Source of the DNA: Macrosoma leucophasiata
Lineage: Eukaryota; Arthropoda; Insecta; Lepidoptera; Hedylidae
Reading direction: 5' to 3'
Assembly (NCBI GenBank): GCA_036365455.1
Contig: JAWQUS010000017.1
Span: 3,224,001 to 3,288,000 of the forward strand
DNA: 64,000 nt
Part shown: one piece after another, positions 21,348 to 29,512 of the stretch
Layout of the letters: the number at the start of each line of letters is the position of its first letter
Numbering within the stretch: position 1 is the first letter of the stretch
Made by a program: the position numbers and the translations under genes
Notes under the pieces: model-generated
Databases searched by the model: none
Seen by the model: only the letters and a program-made list of their open reading frames with translations
Told to the model about the DNA's origin: nothing

Positions 21348-21486
21348 CCCCCTTATTCATAAACGTATTTAGCTAAAGTGTTGCTAATGTCTTCTTTGTA
21401 CTTTTCTACCCTGCACAATTGACAATGCAACTGACAAAGACAAAGCATTCTATAGCTAAAAAGTATCTAATAAACGTCTATGAATA
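21348..21486. mobile_element. PIF/Harbinger-like MITE (family N), copy 2
   Basis: It is preceded by TAA and starts CCCCCTTATTCATAAACG. The interior matches copies 1 and 3. The right end decays after AAACGTCTATGAATA. Confidence 0.75.
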
Positions 21487-21574
21487 TAATTAATGAATAA
21501 CTCTATACTACTAGAATGCAAAGAACTAGTTTTAACATTTATGTAGCATTAATAGACATCCACATTAAAACCAG

Positions 21575-21776
21575 AGGTATTTTTATGTCATGAAGTGACA
21601 GTTCACATTGATGATAAGTGACACTGTAGCCTGTAGACATACCTACAATTCAGAGATTACAACGTTGATGCGTTGCTACTCTTGAGGTCTCAATTGTTGT
21701 GCCCCTGTGTCAAAAATTACAGGCCCGTACATTACCACCCGACCGGAATATGATAGCGCTGAACACGCATTTAGCG
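21575..21776 (-). repeat. Family A repeat, 5' end missing
   Basis: From ATGTCATGAAGTGACAG to CACGCATTTAGCG. It has several small deletions. Confidence 0.7.
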
Positions 21777-21882
21777 AAAATTTCAAAATCAAAGTTAAAA
21801 CGAACTCGTACAACCCATTTTTTTAAAGCAAACATATTTTGTCTATATTTTATTTTTAAAGAAAAATGGAAAGAAAAATTTG

Positions 21883-21956
21883 ACTTCAGGCGAGACTCGA
21901 ACTCGCAACCTACTGGGAATCTATTCCAGCCGCTCTTCCAATTGAGCTACTGAAGC
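21883..21956 (-). tRNA. tRNA-like sequence T1 (probably pseudo)
   Basis: This 74-nt sequence has an acceptor stem, a D arm around TAGCTCAATTGG and a T arm with GTTCGAGTC. The anticodon stem is imperfect (one mismatch or a bulged C). A seven-base loop would be CTAGATT, with AGA in the anticodon place, but it lacks the long variable arm of tRNA-Ser. Here the T-arm side reads TTGCGAG, weakening one pair. A T-run follows downstream. Confidence 0.55.
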
Positions 21957-22190
21957 CCTGCCCGATTTGTCAAATCTTTCCTTCACATCTATTGCATTGC
22001 TTTATGGTAGCAGCAGCGCCATCTATTACCAACTATGCTAGTTAGGCAACCGATATAATAGACTTTTCAGTTTATTGAATATCGTAAAGAAGTCGCTTAT
22101 ACCCTTAATCATTGTTTTTATATTATTTCGCATTAACACATGCTTGTGAAATTTATTTTATTTTTAAAGAAAAATGGAAAGAAAAATTTG

Positions 22191-22264
22191 ACTTCAGGCG
22201 AGACTCAAACTCGCGGCCTACTGGGAATCTAGTCCAGCCGCTCTTCCAATTGAGCTACTGAAGT
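22191..22264 (-). tRNA. tRNA-like sequence T2 (probably pseudo)
   Basis: Same 74-nt structure as the other copies. ACTTCAG and CTGAAGT form a seven-pair acceptor stem and GCTC/GAGC the D stem. The T arm has GAGTTTGAGTC, one change from the usual TTCGA. Confidence 0.55.
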
Positions 22265-22288
22265 CCTGCCCGAAAAAAAAAAATGTAT

Positions 22289-22362
22289 ATTTCAGTAGCT
22301 CAATTGGAAGAGCGGCTGGACTAGATTCCCAGTAGGCCGCGAGTTCGAGTCTCGCCTGAAGT
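22289..22362 (+). tRNA. tRNA-like sequence T3 (probably pseudo)
   Basis: Plus-strand copy. A box TAGCTCAATTGG and B box AGTTCGAGTCT match RNA polymerase III internal promoter consensus. AATTTTTC directly downstream could terminate Pol III. The acceptor stem has one changed pair at its open end. Confidence 0.55.
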
Positions 22363-22454
22363 CAAATTTTTCTTTCCATTTTTCTTTAAATAAAATATAT
22401 TTCACAAGCATGTGTTATTGCGAAATAATATGAAAAACAATTAAACAGATTTCT

Positions 22455-22530
22455 TTAATTTGGAGAAGGATGTGAAATGTTACAATAACTTTAACTTCAA
22501 CAAATACCTTGTGCAACCCAGGTTTAGAAT
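22455..22530 (+). repeat. Family J fragment, copy 2
   Basis: TTTGGAGAAGGATGTGAAAT, AACTTTAACTTCAACAAAT and TGTGCAACCCAGG match the right arm of 14634-15387. Confidence 0.6.
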
Positions 22531-22544
22531 TTTGTTTAATGGTT

Positions 22545-22757
22545 ACACTTACATATATATTCTATGCGCTCCATCGGTCTATTCTATAATCTAGTTCAGT
22601 ATAGAACAATTTATAGGTATTATTGTCCAAAAAAACAGCCAGGGAATTGCCGGCTCTGTCCCAAATGCAACTTAGAATTTTACACTACACGAAATGAACA
22701 CTAGCTTGCATCTAATTGAGAGAGCATGAACACTGCGATGCAAGCAAATATAAGCAG
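22545..22757 (-). repeat. Family G repeat, copy 2
   Basis: In reverse orientation it contains CCAGGGAATTGCCGGCTCTG, ACTAGCTTGCATCTAATTG and CACTGCGATGCAAGC, matching copies 1 and 3. Confidence 0.6.
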
Positions 22758-22870
22758 AATATCGTAAAGAAGTCGCTTATACCCTTAATCATTGTTTTTA
22801 TATTATTTCGCATTAACACATGCTTGTGAAATTTATTTTATTTTTAAAGAAAAATGGAAAGAAAAATTTG

Positions 22871-22944
22871 ACTTCAGGCGAGACTCGAACTTGCGACCTA
22901 CTGGGAATCTAGTCCAGCCGCTCTTCCAATTGAGCTACTGAAGC
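22871..22944 (-). tRNA. tRNA-like sequence T4 (probably pseudo)
   Basis: 74 nt, same fold and A/B boxes as T3. The T stem carries a C-to-T change (ACTTGCGACC read on +). Confidence 0.55.
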
Positions 22945-23177
22945 CCTGCCTGATTTGTCAAATCTTTCCTTCACATCTATTGCATTGCTTTATGGTAGCA
23001 GCAGCGCCATCTATTACCAACTATGCTAGTTAGGCAACCGATATAATAGACTTTGCAGTTTATTGAATATCGTAAAAAAGTCGCTTTTACCTTTAATAAT
23101 TGTTTTTCATATTATTTCGTTTTAACACATGCTTGTGAAATATATTTTATTTAAAGAAAAATGGAAAGAAAAATTTG

Positions 23178-23251
23178 ACTTCGGGCGAGACTCGAACTCG
23201 CGGCCTACTGGGAATCTAGTCCAGCCGCTCTTCCAATTGAGCTACTGAAGT
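23178..23251 (-). tRNA. tRNA-like sequence T5 (probably pseudo)
   Basis: 74 nt. The T arm is intact (ACTCGCGGCC on +). One acceptor-stem base differs (CTTCGGG). Confidence 0.55.
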
Positions 23252-23484
23252 CCTGCCCGATTTGTCAAATCTTTCCTTCACATTTATTGCATTGCTTTAT
23301 GGTAGCAGCAGCGCCATCTATTGCCAACTATGCTAGTTAGGCAACCGATATAATAGGCTTTGCAGTTTATTGAATATCGTAAAGAAGTCGCTTTTACCCT
23401 TAATAATTGTTTTTCATATTATTTCGTTTTAACACATGCTTGTGAAATATATTTTATTTAAAGAAAAATGGAAAGAAAAATTTG

Positions 23485-23574
23485 ACTTCAGGCGAGACTC
23501 GAACTTGCGGCCTACTGGGAATCTAGTCCAGCCGATCTTCCCAGTAGGCCGCGAGTTCGAGTCTCGCCTGAAGC
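23485..23574. repeat. Foldback of the tRNA-like 3' half
   Basis: ACTTCAGGCGAGACTCGAAC with GCGGCCTACTGGGAA is followed after about 17 bases by its inverted copy (TTCCCAGTAGGCCGCGAG, TTCGAGTCTCGCCTGAAG). The 5' half of the tRNA-like unit is lost, and the flanks GGAAAGAAAAATTTG and AAATTTTTCTTTCC extend the stem. Confidence 0.75.
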
Positions 23575-23609
23575 CAAATTTTTCTTTCCATTTTTCCTTA
23601 AATAAAATA

Positions 23610-23690
23610 AATCTGTTTAAATTAGAGAAGGATGTGAAATGTCACAATAACCTTAACTTTAACAAATATGATGGTGCAACCCAGCATCAT
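23610..23690 (+). repeat. Family J fragment, copy 3
   Basis: AAATTAGAGAAGGATGTGAA, CTTAACTTTAACAAATA and GGTGCAACCCAGC, as in the right arm of 14634-15387. Confidence 0.6.
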
Positions 23691-23816
23691 TAATTATTGC
23701 AAAAATTAATTGACCATCGATCAATGTCAGCTAAACTGTTCGAATAAAGCGGTAGTAAGTTCAATCAAAATAAACACTTTTTTAACGTTTTCGTAGGTTT
23801 TCGCGAGCTTCATTCA

Positions 23817-24044
23817 TTGTAGAAATTAAACTTGCGGATTTTCTCGCGTATACAACACTCCCAAACTTCTTCATACACCCGACGTTTCGGTCGCTTTCCA
23901 GCTACCGTGGTCACGGGCTGACTGACCGTCGCTTTTCAGTCAGCCCGTGACCACGGTAGCTGGAAAGCGACCGAAACGTCGGGTGTATGAAGAAGTTTGG
24001 GAGTGTTGTATACGCGAGAAAATCCGCAAGTTTAATTTCTACAA
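23817..24044. repeat. Perfect palindrome, 109-bp arms (family D)
   Basis: Arms 23817-23925 and 23936-24044 are exact reverse complements over 109 bases, separated by a 10-base loop (CCGTCGCTTT). Each arm contains CCCGACGTTTCGGTCGCTTT and CTACCGTGGTCACGGGCTGA, the family D core. A partial third copy of the family D end lies directly left (23786-23810, TTTTCGTAGGTTTTCGCGAG). Confidence 0.9.
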
Positions 24045-24054
24045 CACTTTTTTA

Positions 24055-24366
24055 ATTTTTTTTTATTTAATGGTAGTGGCAAACAAGCATGCTGTTCACA
24101 TTGATGTTAAGTGATGACTGCAGCCCATAGACATCCACACAGAGACCGAGGTCATCAAAATGCAGATGCGTTACCACTCCTGAGGCCTAAGGTGTTATGC
24201 CTCTGTGCCGGAAATTACAGGACCGTACATTACCACCTGACCGGAACACGATAGTGCTGAACACTACCATTTAGCGGCAAGTATATTAGGTAATGCGGTG
24301 GTGCCTACACCCGCGAGCTCCGTCACTGGAGCTCTACCACCAGTAATCACTGGAGCTCTACCACCA
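24055..24366 (-). repeat. Family A repeat (A1), full length, with short terminal duplication
   Basis: The repeat spans 24055-24345. Then AATCACTGGAGCTCTACCAC repeats its last 20 or so bases, a small tandem copy of the 5' end. Confidence 0.88.
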
Positions 24367-24377
24367 CAACCACCTTG

Positions 24378-24480
24378 ATTGGTAGCAGCGTCCCGCGATA
24401 AAACTACCACTACAGCGATCGTCAACCCAGCGCCAACCCATATGCCAAGCATGGTAACCATAGCAAGTCCTCTCAGACAA
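24378..24480 (-). repeat. Family L repeat, copy 2
   Basis: GTAGCAGCGTCCCGCGATAA, CCCATATGCCAAGCATGGTA. Matches 2321-2440. Confidence 0.5.
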
Positions 24481-24589
24481 TTAATAACATCTTTAAAAAA
24501 ATTATGCAAACAATTAAAATAAATATTCTTCACAATCTCCGATACTCTCTAGGATCAAACCGACTTTGAATCCATTGCGCACGAGCTTT

Positions 24590-24800
24590 GCGAGTGATAA
24601 CAAATGTGTATAATTCACACTGAATTGTTACACATTTGAATTTAAATGTTTGCATCGCAATGTTCCTGCTCCCTCACTAATTAGATGCAAGCTAGTGTTA
24701 ATTTAAACATACTTAGTTGGATTTGGGACAAAGCTGGCAATTCTCTGGCTGTTTCTCTCTATTTGGACAATTATAATAATTTGTTCTACACGGATCAAGC
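24590..24800 (+). repeat. Family G repeat, copy 3
   Basis: AAATGTTTGCATCGCAATGT, TTAGATGCAAGCTAGTGTTA, and AATTCTCTGGCTGTTTC. See copy 1. Confidence 0.6.
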
Positions 24801-25032
24801 GTATATAATTTACGTATTTACAAGGAAAGATTGTACTTTTTTAACTTAGAAAAGATCGATAGAGTGGAGAAAATTATCGTTTCAACCGAAAGATGTCCAC
24901 TGCTGGACCAAAACCTTTCTCTAAGGCGGATATGCCTGTATACAATGTATATGGATATGGATGGTAAATATGGATTTCCAACCAGCAAGGACAGGTATTG
25001 AAAATGAAAAAAAAAAAGTTTATTTGGTAAAC

Positions 25033-25690
25033 GTTTTTTTTTTTTTTTTATGTCATTAAGTTGACAGACAAGCAGACGGGCCACCTGATGGTAAGTGGTC
25101 ACCTTCGCCTATGGACATTTGCAACACCAGGGGAGTTGCCAACGCGCTGCCAGCCCTGAAGGACTCTTTTGACGCCATTTTTGAAGAACCCCATATTGTA
25201 GCATCGAGGGAACACCTCAGAGGGAAGTTCGTTCCACAATTTACACGTTCTGGGCAGAAACGAACGAGAAAACCGCACCGTTGAGCACTGCCAGGTGTCC
25301 AGTCGGTGAGGGTGAAACTTCTCTCTTCGGCGGGTAGTACGGTGTAGAAAAAGAGACGGTGGCACCATGTCGAATAGTTCGACAGAGCACTCACCATTGT
25401 AGAGACGGTATAACACGCACAAACTACCAATATCTCTACGCAGGCTCAGATGTTCGAGCCTGTCTGTAAGTCCCGGATCGTTAACAATACGAACGGCGCG
25501 TTTTTGTAGGAAGTCAAGTGGACCAAGCTGATACTTGGGGGCTCCCGCCCACAAAAGAGAGCAGTATTCCAGATGGGGCCGCACTTGGGCCTTATAAAGC
25601 TGTAGTAGCTGCCCCGATGTGAAATACTGCCTCGCTTTGTTAAGCACCCCCAACTTTTGGATGCCAACTTGGTCTTACACTCAATGTACA
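25033..25690 (-). pseudogene. CR1/jockey-type LINE, 3' end with 184-codon RT C-terminal frame
   Basis: Read on the minus strand, the frame gives LGVLNKARQYFTSGQLLQLY, KAQVRPHLEYCSLLWAGAPK, then the tail LWNELPSEVFPRCYNMGFF to HRRR stop. R-P-H-L-E-Y-C-S-L-L-W and the L-Q-K-R-A-V-R-I motif belong to the thumb/C-terminal part of non-LTR reverse transcriptases. The active-site YADD region is not in this copy. The 3' end is a T-run at 25033-25048, the A tail on the other strand. The copy is truncated at its 5' end about 8 bp from mariner copy 2. The frame is intact over 184 codons, which suggests a young insertion. Confidence 0.8.
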
Positions 25691-26275
25691 TATACATAAT
25701 AGGTTGGGGAAAAAGTCTTTTCGCATTATAGTATGTATGAACTTGTAATAAAATCTCTTTGGCTGTAGTATTTGTATCTGGCTGGTTTAGGTATCATTGA
25801 AAGTTAAAATTTTAAAGAAAATAATTCCAAATTCAAATTAGGCAAATGTGTGATTTTCATTTGTTTTTCGTACTGTCAAGATGAGTGAATCTAATAAAGA
25901 AATTCGATACATTTTAAAATTTTACTACAAAAAAGGTAAAAATGCAACGCAAGCAGCGAAAAAAATTTGCAATGTTTATGGACCTAGTGCAGTGTCTGTG
26001 AGAGTAGCACAAATTTGGTTTAAGCGTTTTCAATCCGGAAATTTTGATGTCAAAGATGCACCTTGCTCTGGTCGCCCTATTACGGATAAAAAGGATGCCA
26101 TTTTTGAAAAAGTAGAGTAAGATCGACATATCAGTAATTACGACGTAGCTGAAGAACTGAGAATTGATCACAAAACAGTTTTGGCGCATTTGAAAAAAGC
26201 TGGGTACAAGCTCGATATTTGGGTACCTCACGAGCTCACTGAAAGAAACCTAATGAACCGTGTACTCATTTGTGA

Positions 26276-26631
26276 TTCTTTATTACGTAACTTCACGCCT
26301 GTAATCCCCGAAGGGGTAGGCAGAGGTAAATGCATGCATTCAAGCATACATGCAAACACCCACGATTCGCCGGTTACGTTTTGGCCCATGTAACAGGTGG
26401 CGAGCCTGTTGACATCTCCGGGCACATTACCAAACTTCGAGGTACTGGGAAATTTCCAGAAAATGGAAAAATCCCAATAGAACGAATAAGTTTCAATAAA
26501 GTCCTTTATCTCTGATAAAGGACTTTACACCATTATCTCTGATAACCCACGACCCGGGAATCGAACCCAGGACCTCAGCGTAGTAGTAGTGGCCTACTAC
26601 CACTAGGCAACCGAGGCAGTTCTTTATTACG
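26276..26631. repeat. 12-bp target duplication around the SINE
   Basis: TTCTTTATTACG occurs at 26276-26287 and 26620-26631. Mariner copy 1 has this sequence once at the same place (about 18492-18503), which proves the insertion. Confidence 0.95.
26288..26619 (-). mobile_element. tRNA-derived SINE (family S), copy 1
   Basis: Read on the minus strand it starts CTGCCTCGGTTGCCTAGTGG, where TTGCCTAGTGG is a Pol III A box, and has GGGTTCGATTCCCGGG, a B box, about 40 bases later. It ends GTAGGCAGAG...reversed as CCTACCCCTTCGGGGATTAC then AGGCGTGAAG. In this copy a TTTATCTCTGATAAAGGACT segment is doubled. It is inserted antisense in the transposase gene. Confidence 0.88.
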
Positions 26632-27324
26632 ACGTAATGAAATCCGAATCATTTTTGAAGAAGCTGATAACTGGTGATGAAAAGTGGATCACGTACGACA
26701 AGAACGTGCGAAAAAGGTCGTGGTCAAAGGCCGGTCAGGCTTCACAGACTGTGGCGAAACCCGGGTTAACACGCAATAAGGTGATGTTGTGTGTGTGGTG
26801 GGATTGGAAGGGCATTATTCATTATGAGCTATTACCACCAGGCAGGACTATCGATTCTGAACTCTACTGCAAATAACTGATGAGATTAAAGCAAGAAGTT
26901 GAGAGAAAGTGGCCGGAATGGATCAACAGAAGGGGTGTGGTGTTTCATCATGATAACGCTAGACCTCACACATCTATAGCCACTCAGCAAAAATTAAGAG
27001 AGTTTGGCTGGGAGGTTTTAATGCATCCACCGTATAGTCCTGACCTTGCACCTTCAGATTTCCACCTGTTTCGGTCTCTTCAGAATTCTTTATGCAATGT
27101 TAGGTTAACATCACGAGAGGACTGCCAAATCCACTTGTCGCGGTATTTTGATGAGAAGTCCCAAAATATTTATAGCAATGGGATCATGTCCCTACCTACA
27201 AGATGGCAAAAGGTTATCGAACAAAATGGTACATACATACTTTAGTTAAATTTAAATAAACTATATTAAAAAATGTTTTGAATTATCTTAAAAAATGCGA
27301 AGAAACTTTTTCCCCAACCTTATA

Positions 27325-27965
27325 TTAATGTGTCAATAATTCAAAGTTCCAAGTCTTTTATTGTTTTTATGTTCATACAATTGATTAGGTGTTATTTAGG
27401 TAGGATTATACTCAATACTCAATCATTTATTGCATTCCATAATGTACAATACTGCCGACAATTCCCTGTTCTATACTGAATTATTGACTTATGATTGCTT
27501 AGGTGTTATTAAAAATAAACCATGTATCATTCAAATAAAATAAAATAAAATATCTTAACACTTACCGTTGCACCAATAACACACACATTTCATCTGGAAT
27601 CATTGGTTCATTTTCTTTCTTCTACTTATTATAAAATCTCTCTATCCCTCAATTTTTCCGGTAATCGTTTCATACATTTTTCTTTTCAAAATCGTTAAAG
27701 AAATAATAAGGCAAAATGGGTGATTACCCGTGCACAATGACGTTTTCAAAGTTTCCTGTTTACACCACGCACCAAAATATCCATGTCGGGCTATAAGCAA
27801 GTATGATTATCTCATCGTCATTGAATTGATAACATTCTAAAAAAAATATACGTCAACCTTGTCTGGAAGTGGGTGAAAATCGAATCATAACATTCCATCA
27901 AATAGTAATATCCGCTAGGGTTATAATCTGACGTTGAAAAGATTAACTTCTGACAATATAATTTT
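27325..27965. other. Unassigned AT-rich DNA
   Basis: No recognised repeat or frame. TCAATCATTTATTGCATTCC (27420-27440) resembles a LINE 3' tail in reverse but is too short to assign. Confidence 0.45.
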
Positions 27966-27969
27966 TTTC

Positions 27970-28135
27970 TGCTGGTAAAGTTCCAGTGATGGTGCTCAAC
28001 ATTTCTTGCCGTTAATGTCTAGTGTTCAGCGCTATAGTGTCCGGGCCAGCCTCTATAATTAGGTAATTTTCTGCTTTTCATTAAGAATTGAAAGCTTGTT
28101 TGCTACTTCAAAACATCATAAAATAAATTTTCTTA
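27970..28135 (+). repeat. Degenerate family A fragment
   Basis: TGCTGGTAAAGTTCCAGTGA, CTAGTGTTCAGCGCTATAGT and AAGCTTGTTTGCTACTTC keep the family order with a large internal deletion. Confidence 0.55.
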
Positions 28136-28496
28136 ATCCCCATTTACAGTTCTTACTTACTTATACTTAAACATGAACGTAAATTGATTTCTGAGGCCCG
28201 TTAATGGAATAGGCTTAACGTGAATTTATTACCATTCGTCTGGTATAAATAGAAGAGTTACTAAGAATTTTCTTTGCAGAACATAAAAAGAATTAAGGAT
28301 TTCCAAATGAGGAACAACCCGAATGCTACTTATTTGGAGACTCAGAGAGTCTATTATTATCAATTAATGAAACGTATGCTTACTTAAATTATGACCATTC
28401 ACGAAATTTGAAATAGTTGACAAGATCAAGAATTAGGCAAAGAGAAATCAATTTTTCAATGTACCTATGCTTAACGATATCATTTGAATGACTTTT
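28136..28496. other. Unassigned AT-rich DNA
   Basis: Nothing recognisable. Confidence 0.5.
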
Positions 28497-28779
28497 ACTG
28501 GTGGTAGAGCTCCAGTGACGGAGCTCGCGGGCGTAGGCACCACCGCATTACCTAATATACTAACCGCTAAATGGAAGTGATCAGCACTATCGTGTTCCGG
28601 TCAGGTGATTATGTACGGCCCTGTAATTTCCGGCACAGAGGCTTATCACCTTAGGCCTCAGTGATAACGCATCTGCATTTTGACCTTGGTTTTTGTGTGG
28701 GTGTCTATAGGCTGCAGGCATCACTTAACATCAATGTGAACTGCATGCTTGCTTATCACTTCCATTACATAAAAAAAAA
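28497..28779 (+). repeat. Family A repeat (A1), full length
   Basis: Starts ACTGGTGGTAGAGCTCCAG and ends TCCATTACATAAAAAAAAAC. It is close to consensus. Confidence 0.88.
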
Positions 28780-28857
28780 CTTCCGCTTCATTTTTGATGT
28801 TACTATTATTATTTTATAAGGTAGTGAGAATAATTCACTCGTAATTATTTACGTATC

Positions 28858-29160
28858 TTCACGCCTGTAATCCCCGAAGGGGTAGGCAGAGGTAAATGCA
28901 TGCATTCAAACATACATGCAAACACCCACGATTCGCCGGTTACGTTTTGGCCCATGTAACAGGTGGCGAGCCTGTTGACATCTCCGGGCATATTACCAAA
29001 CTTTGAGGTACTGGGAAATTTCCAGAAAATGGAAAAATCCCAATAGAACCAGAGATAAAGGCTTTTTTCACCATTATCTCTGATAACCCCCTACCCGGGA
29101 ATCGAACCCAGGACCTCAGCGTAGTAGTAGTGGCCCGCTACCACTAGGCTACCGAGGCAG
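28858..29160 (-). mobile_element. tRNA-derived SINE (family S), copy 2
   Basis: It is nearly full length: CTTCACGCCTGTAATCCCCG at the left, B box in reverse (GGGAATCGAACCCAGG) and CTACCGAGGCAG at the right. The reading from the minus strand is head to tail as in copy 1. The target duplication is not clear (TAATTA-like on both sides). Confidence 0.85.
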
Positions 29161-29464
29161 TTAATTAACAGTAATTTTTTACTCCTTATAAAATAAAATA
29201 TCATCGTATTTAAAATGCCATGAGAATTTTCTTAATTTCCTAATAGATGATTAAACTATTACAATTTATATTGAATACAAATAAAATAAAAAGTCTACAT
29301 TATTTGCCAACCCTAAAAAAAAACCATTTAACTCGTTCCCAAATTAGCAGATCAAAAACTACATGCCGACAGAAAAAAAACGTAATTATGACGATGCCCA
29401 CCGCTCGTACGGCTGAGTGTTAGCTTTTTTTAGATTTCAGCCAACGAATAAGATCAACCGAATA
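29161..29464. other. Unassigned DNA
   Basis: No feature recognised. Confidence 0.45.
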
Positions 29465-29512
29465 AACTCAGTATCGTTGTGTTAGGCGCGCGCACTACAG
29501 TAAGTGTCAAAT
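29465..29512 (+). promoter_or_regulatory. Possible initiator and first-exon donor
   Basis: ACTCAGTATCGTTGTG contains TCAGT, the insect initiator core. About 35 bases later, GCGCGCGCACTACA is followed by GTAAGTG, a consensus 5' splice site. If real, this would be a short non-coding first exon. The stretch is GC-rich compared with its surroundings. This is an inference from two short motifs only. Confidence 0.2.

Larger units (their letters stand above)
22111..22441. repeat. Imperfect inverted repeat of two array pieces
   Basis: The left arm (about 22111-22264, tRNA-like on minus) and right arm (about 22289-22441, tRNA-like on plus) are about 95 percent identical in inverted orientation, around a 24-base A-rich spacer. 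Differences between arms (AATTTATTTTATTTTTAAAG against AATATATTTTATTTAAAG) match differences between array units. They are therefore two diverged units, not one perfect foldback. Confidence 0.8.
21835..23606 (-). repeat. Array of about 307-bp units each holding a tRNA-like sequence
   Basis: Successive unit starts (ATCGTAAAGAAGTCGCTT) lie at 22081, 22761, 23069 and 23376, so the last three steps are about 308 and 307 bp. Each unit reads, on the + strand: ATTTCGCATTAACACATGCT, an AAAGAAAAATGG block, the reversed tRNA-like sequence, CTTCACATCTATTGCATTGC, then GTAGCAGCAGCGCCATCTAT. The 22265-22760 interval is rearranged and includes an inverted copy and unrelated repeats. The first unit is partial. 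Confidence 0.85.
25881..27244 (+). pseudogene. mariner transposase pseudogene, copy 2
   Basis: The N-terminal frame (25881-26120) keeps the helix-turn-helix part missing from copy 1: ATQAAKKICNVYGPSAVSVR, then WFKRFQSGNFDVKDAPCSGR. It stops at KVE because CAA became TAA. After more homologous sequence, the SINE interrupts at 26288. The frame 26637-26876 holds the first Asp (TGDEKWITYD) and ends at a second stop after ELYCK. The frame 26880-27245 holds HHDNARPH and SPDLAPSDFHLF with 34 residues between the two Asp. At least two stops and the insertion make it non-functional. Confidence 0.9.
25699..27322 (+). mobile_element. mariner transposon, copy 2 (1624 bp with SINE insertion)
   Basis: The ends are ATAGGTTGGGGAAAAAGTC and ACTTTTTCCCCAACCTTA, flanked by TA at 25697-25698 and 27323-27324. 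Subtracting the 332-bp SINE and its 12-bp duplication leaves about 1280 bp, the normal mariner size. Confidence 0.92.

Noticed and set aside
21883..23251. Functional tRNA-Ser(AGA) gene cluster
   Set aside because: The anticodon stem has a mismatch or bulge, there is no long variable arm as required for tRNA-Ser, and the sequence is part of a mobile repeat. Left as tRNA-like.
23069..23606. CRISPR-like array
   Set aside because: Unit length of about 307 bp and tRNA-like content in a eukaryotic repeat context do not fit CRISPR, which has 25-40-bp repeats and unique spacers.
25056..25430. 124-codon minus-strand frame
   Set aside because: It overlaps the LINE C-terminal frame at 25099-25653 in another frame and lacks the RT-like residues.
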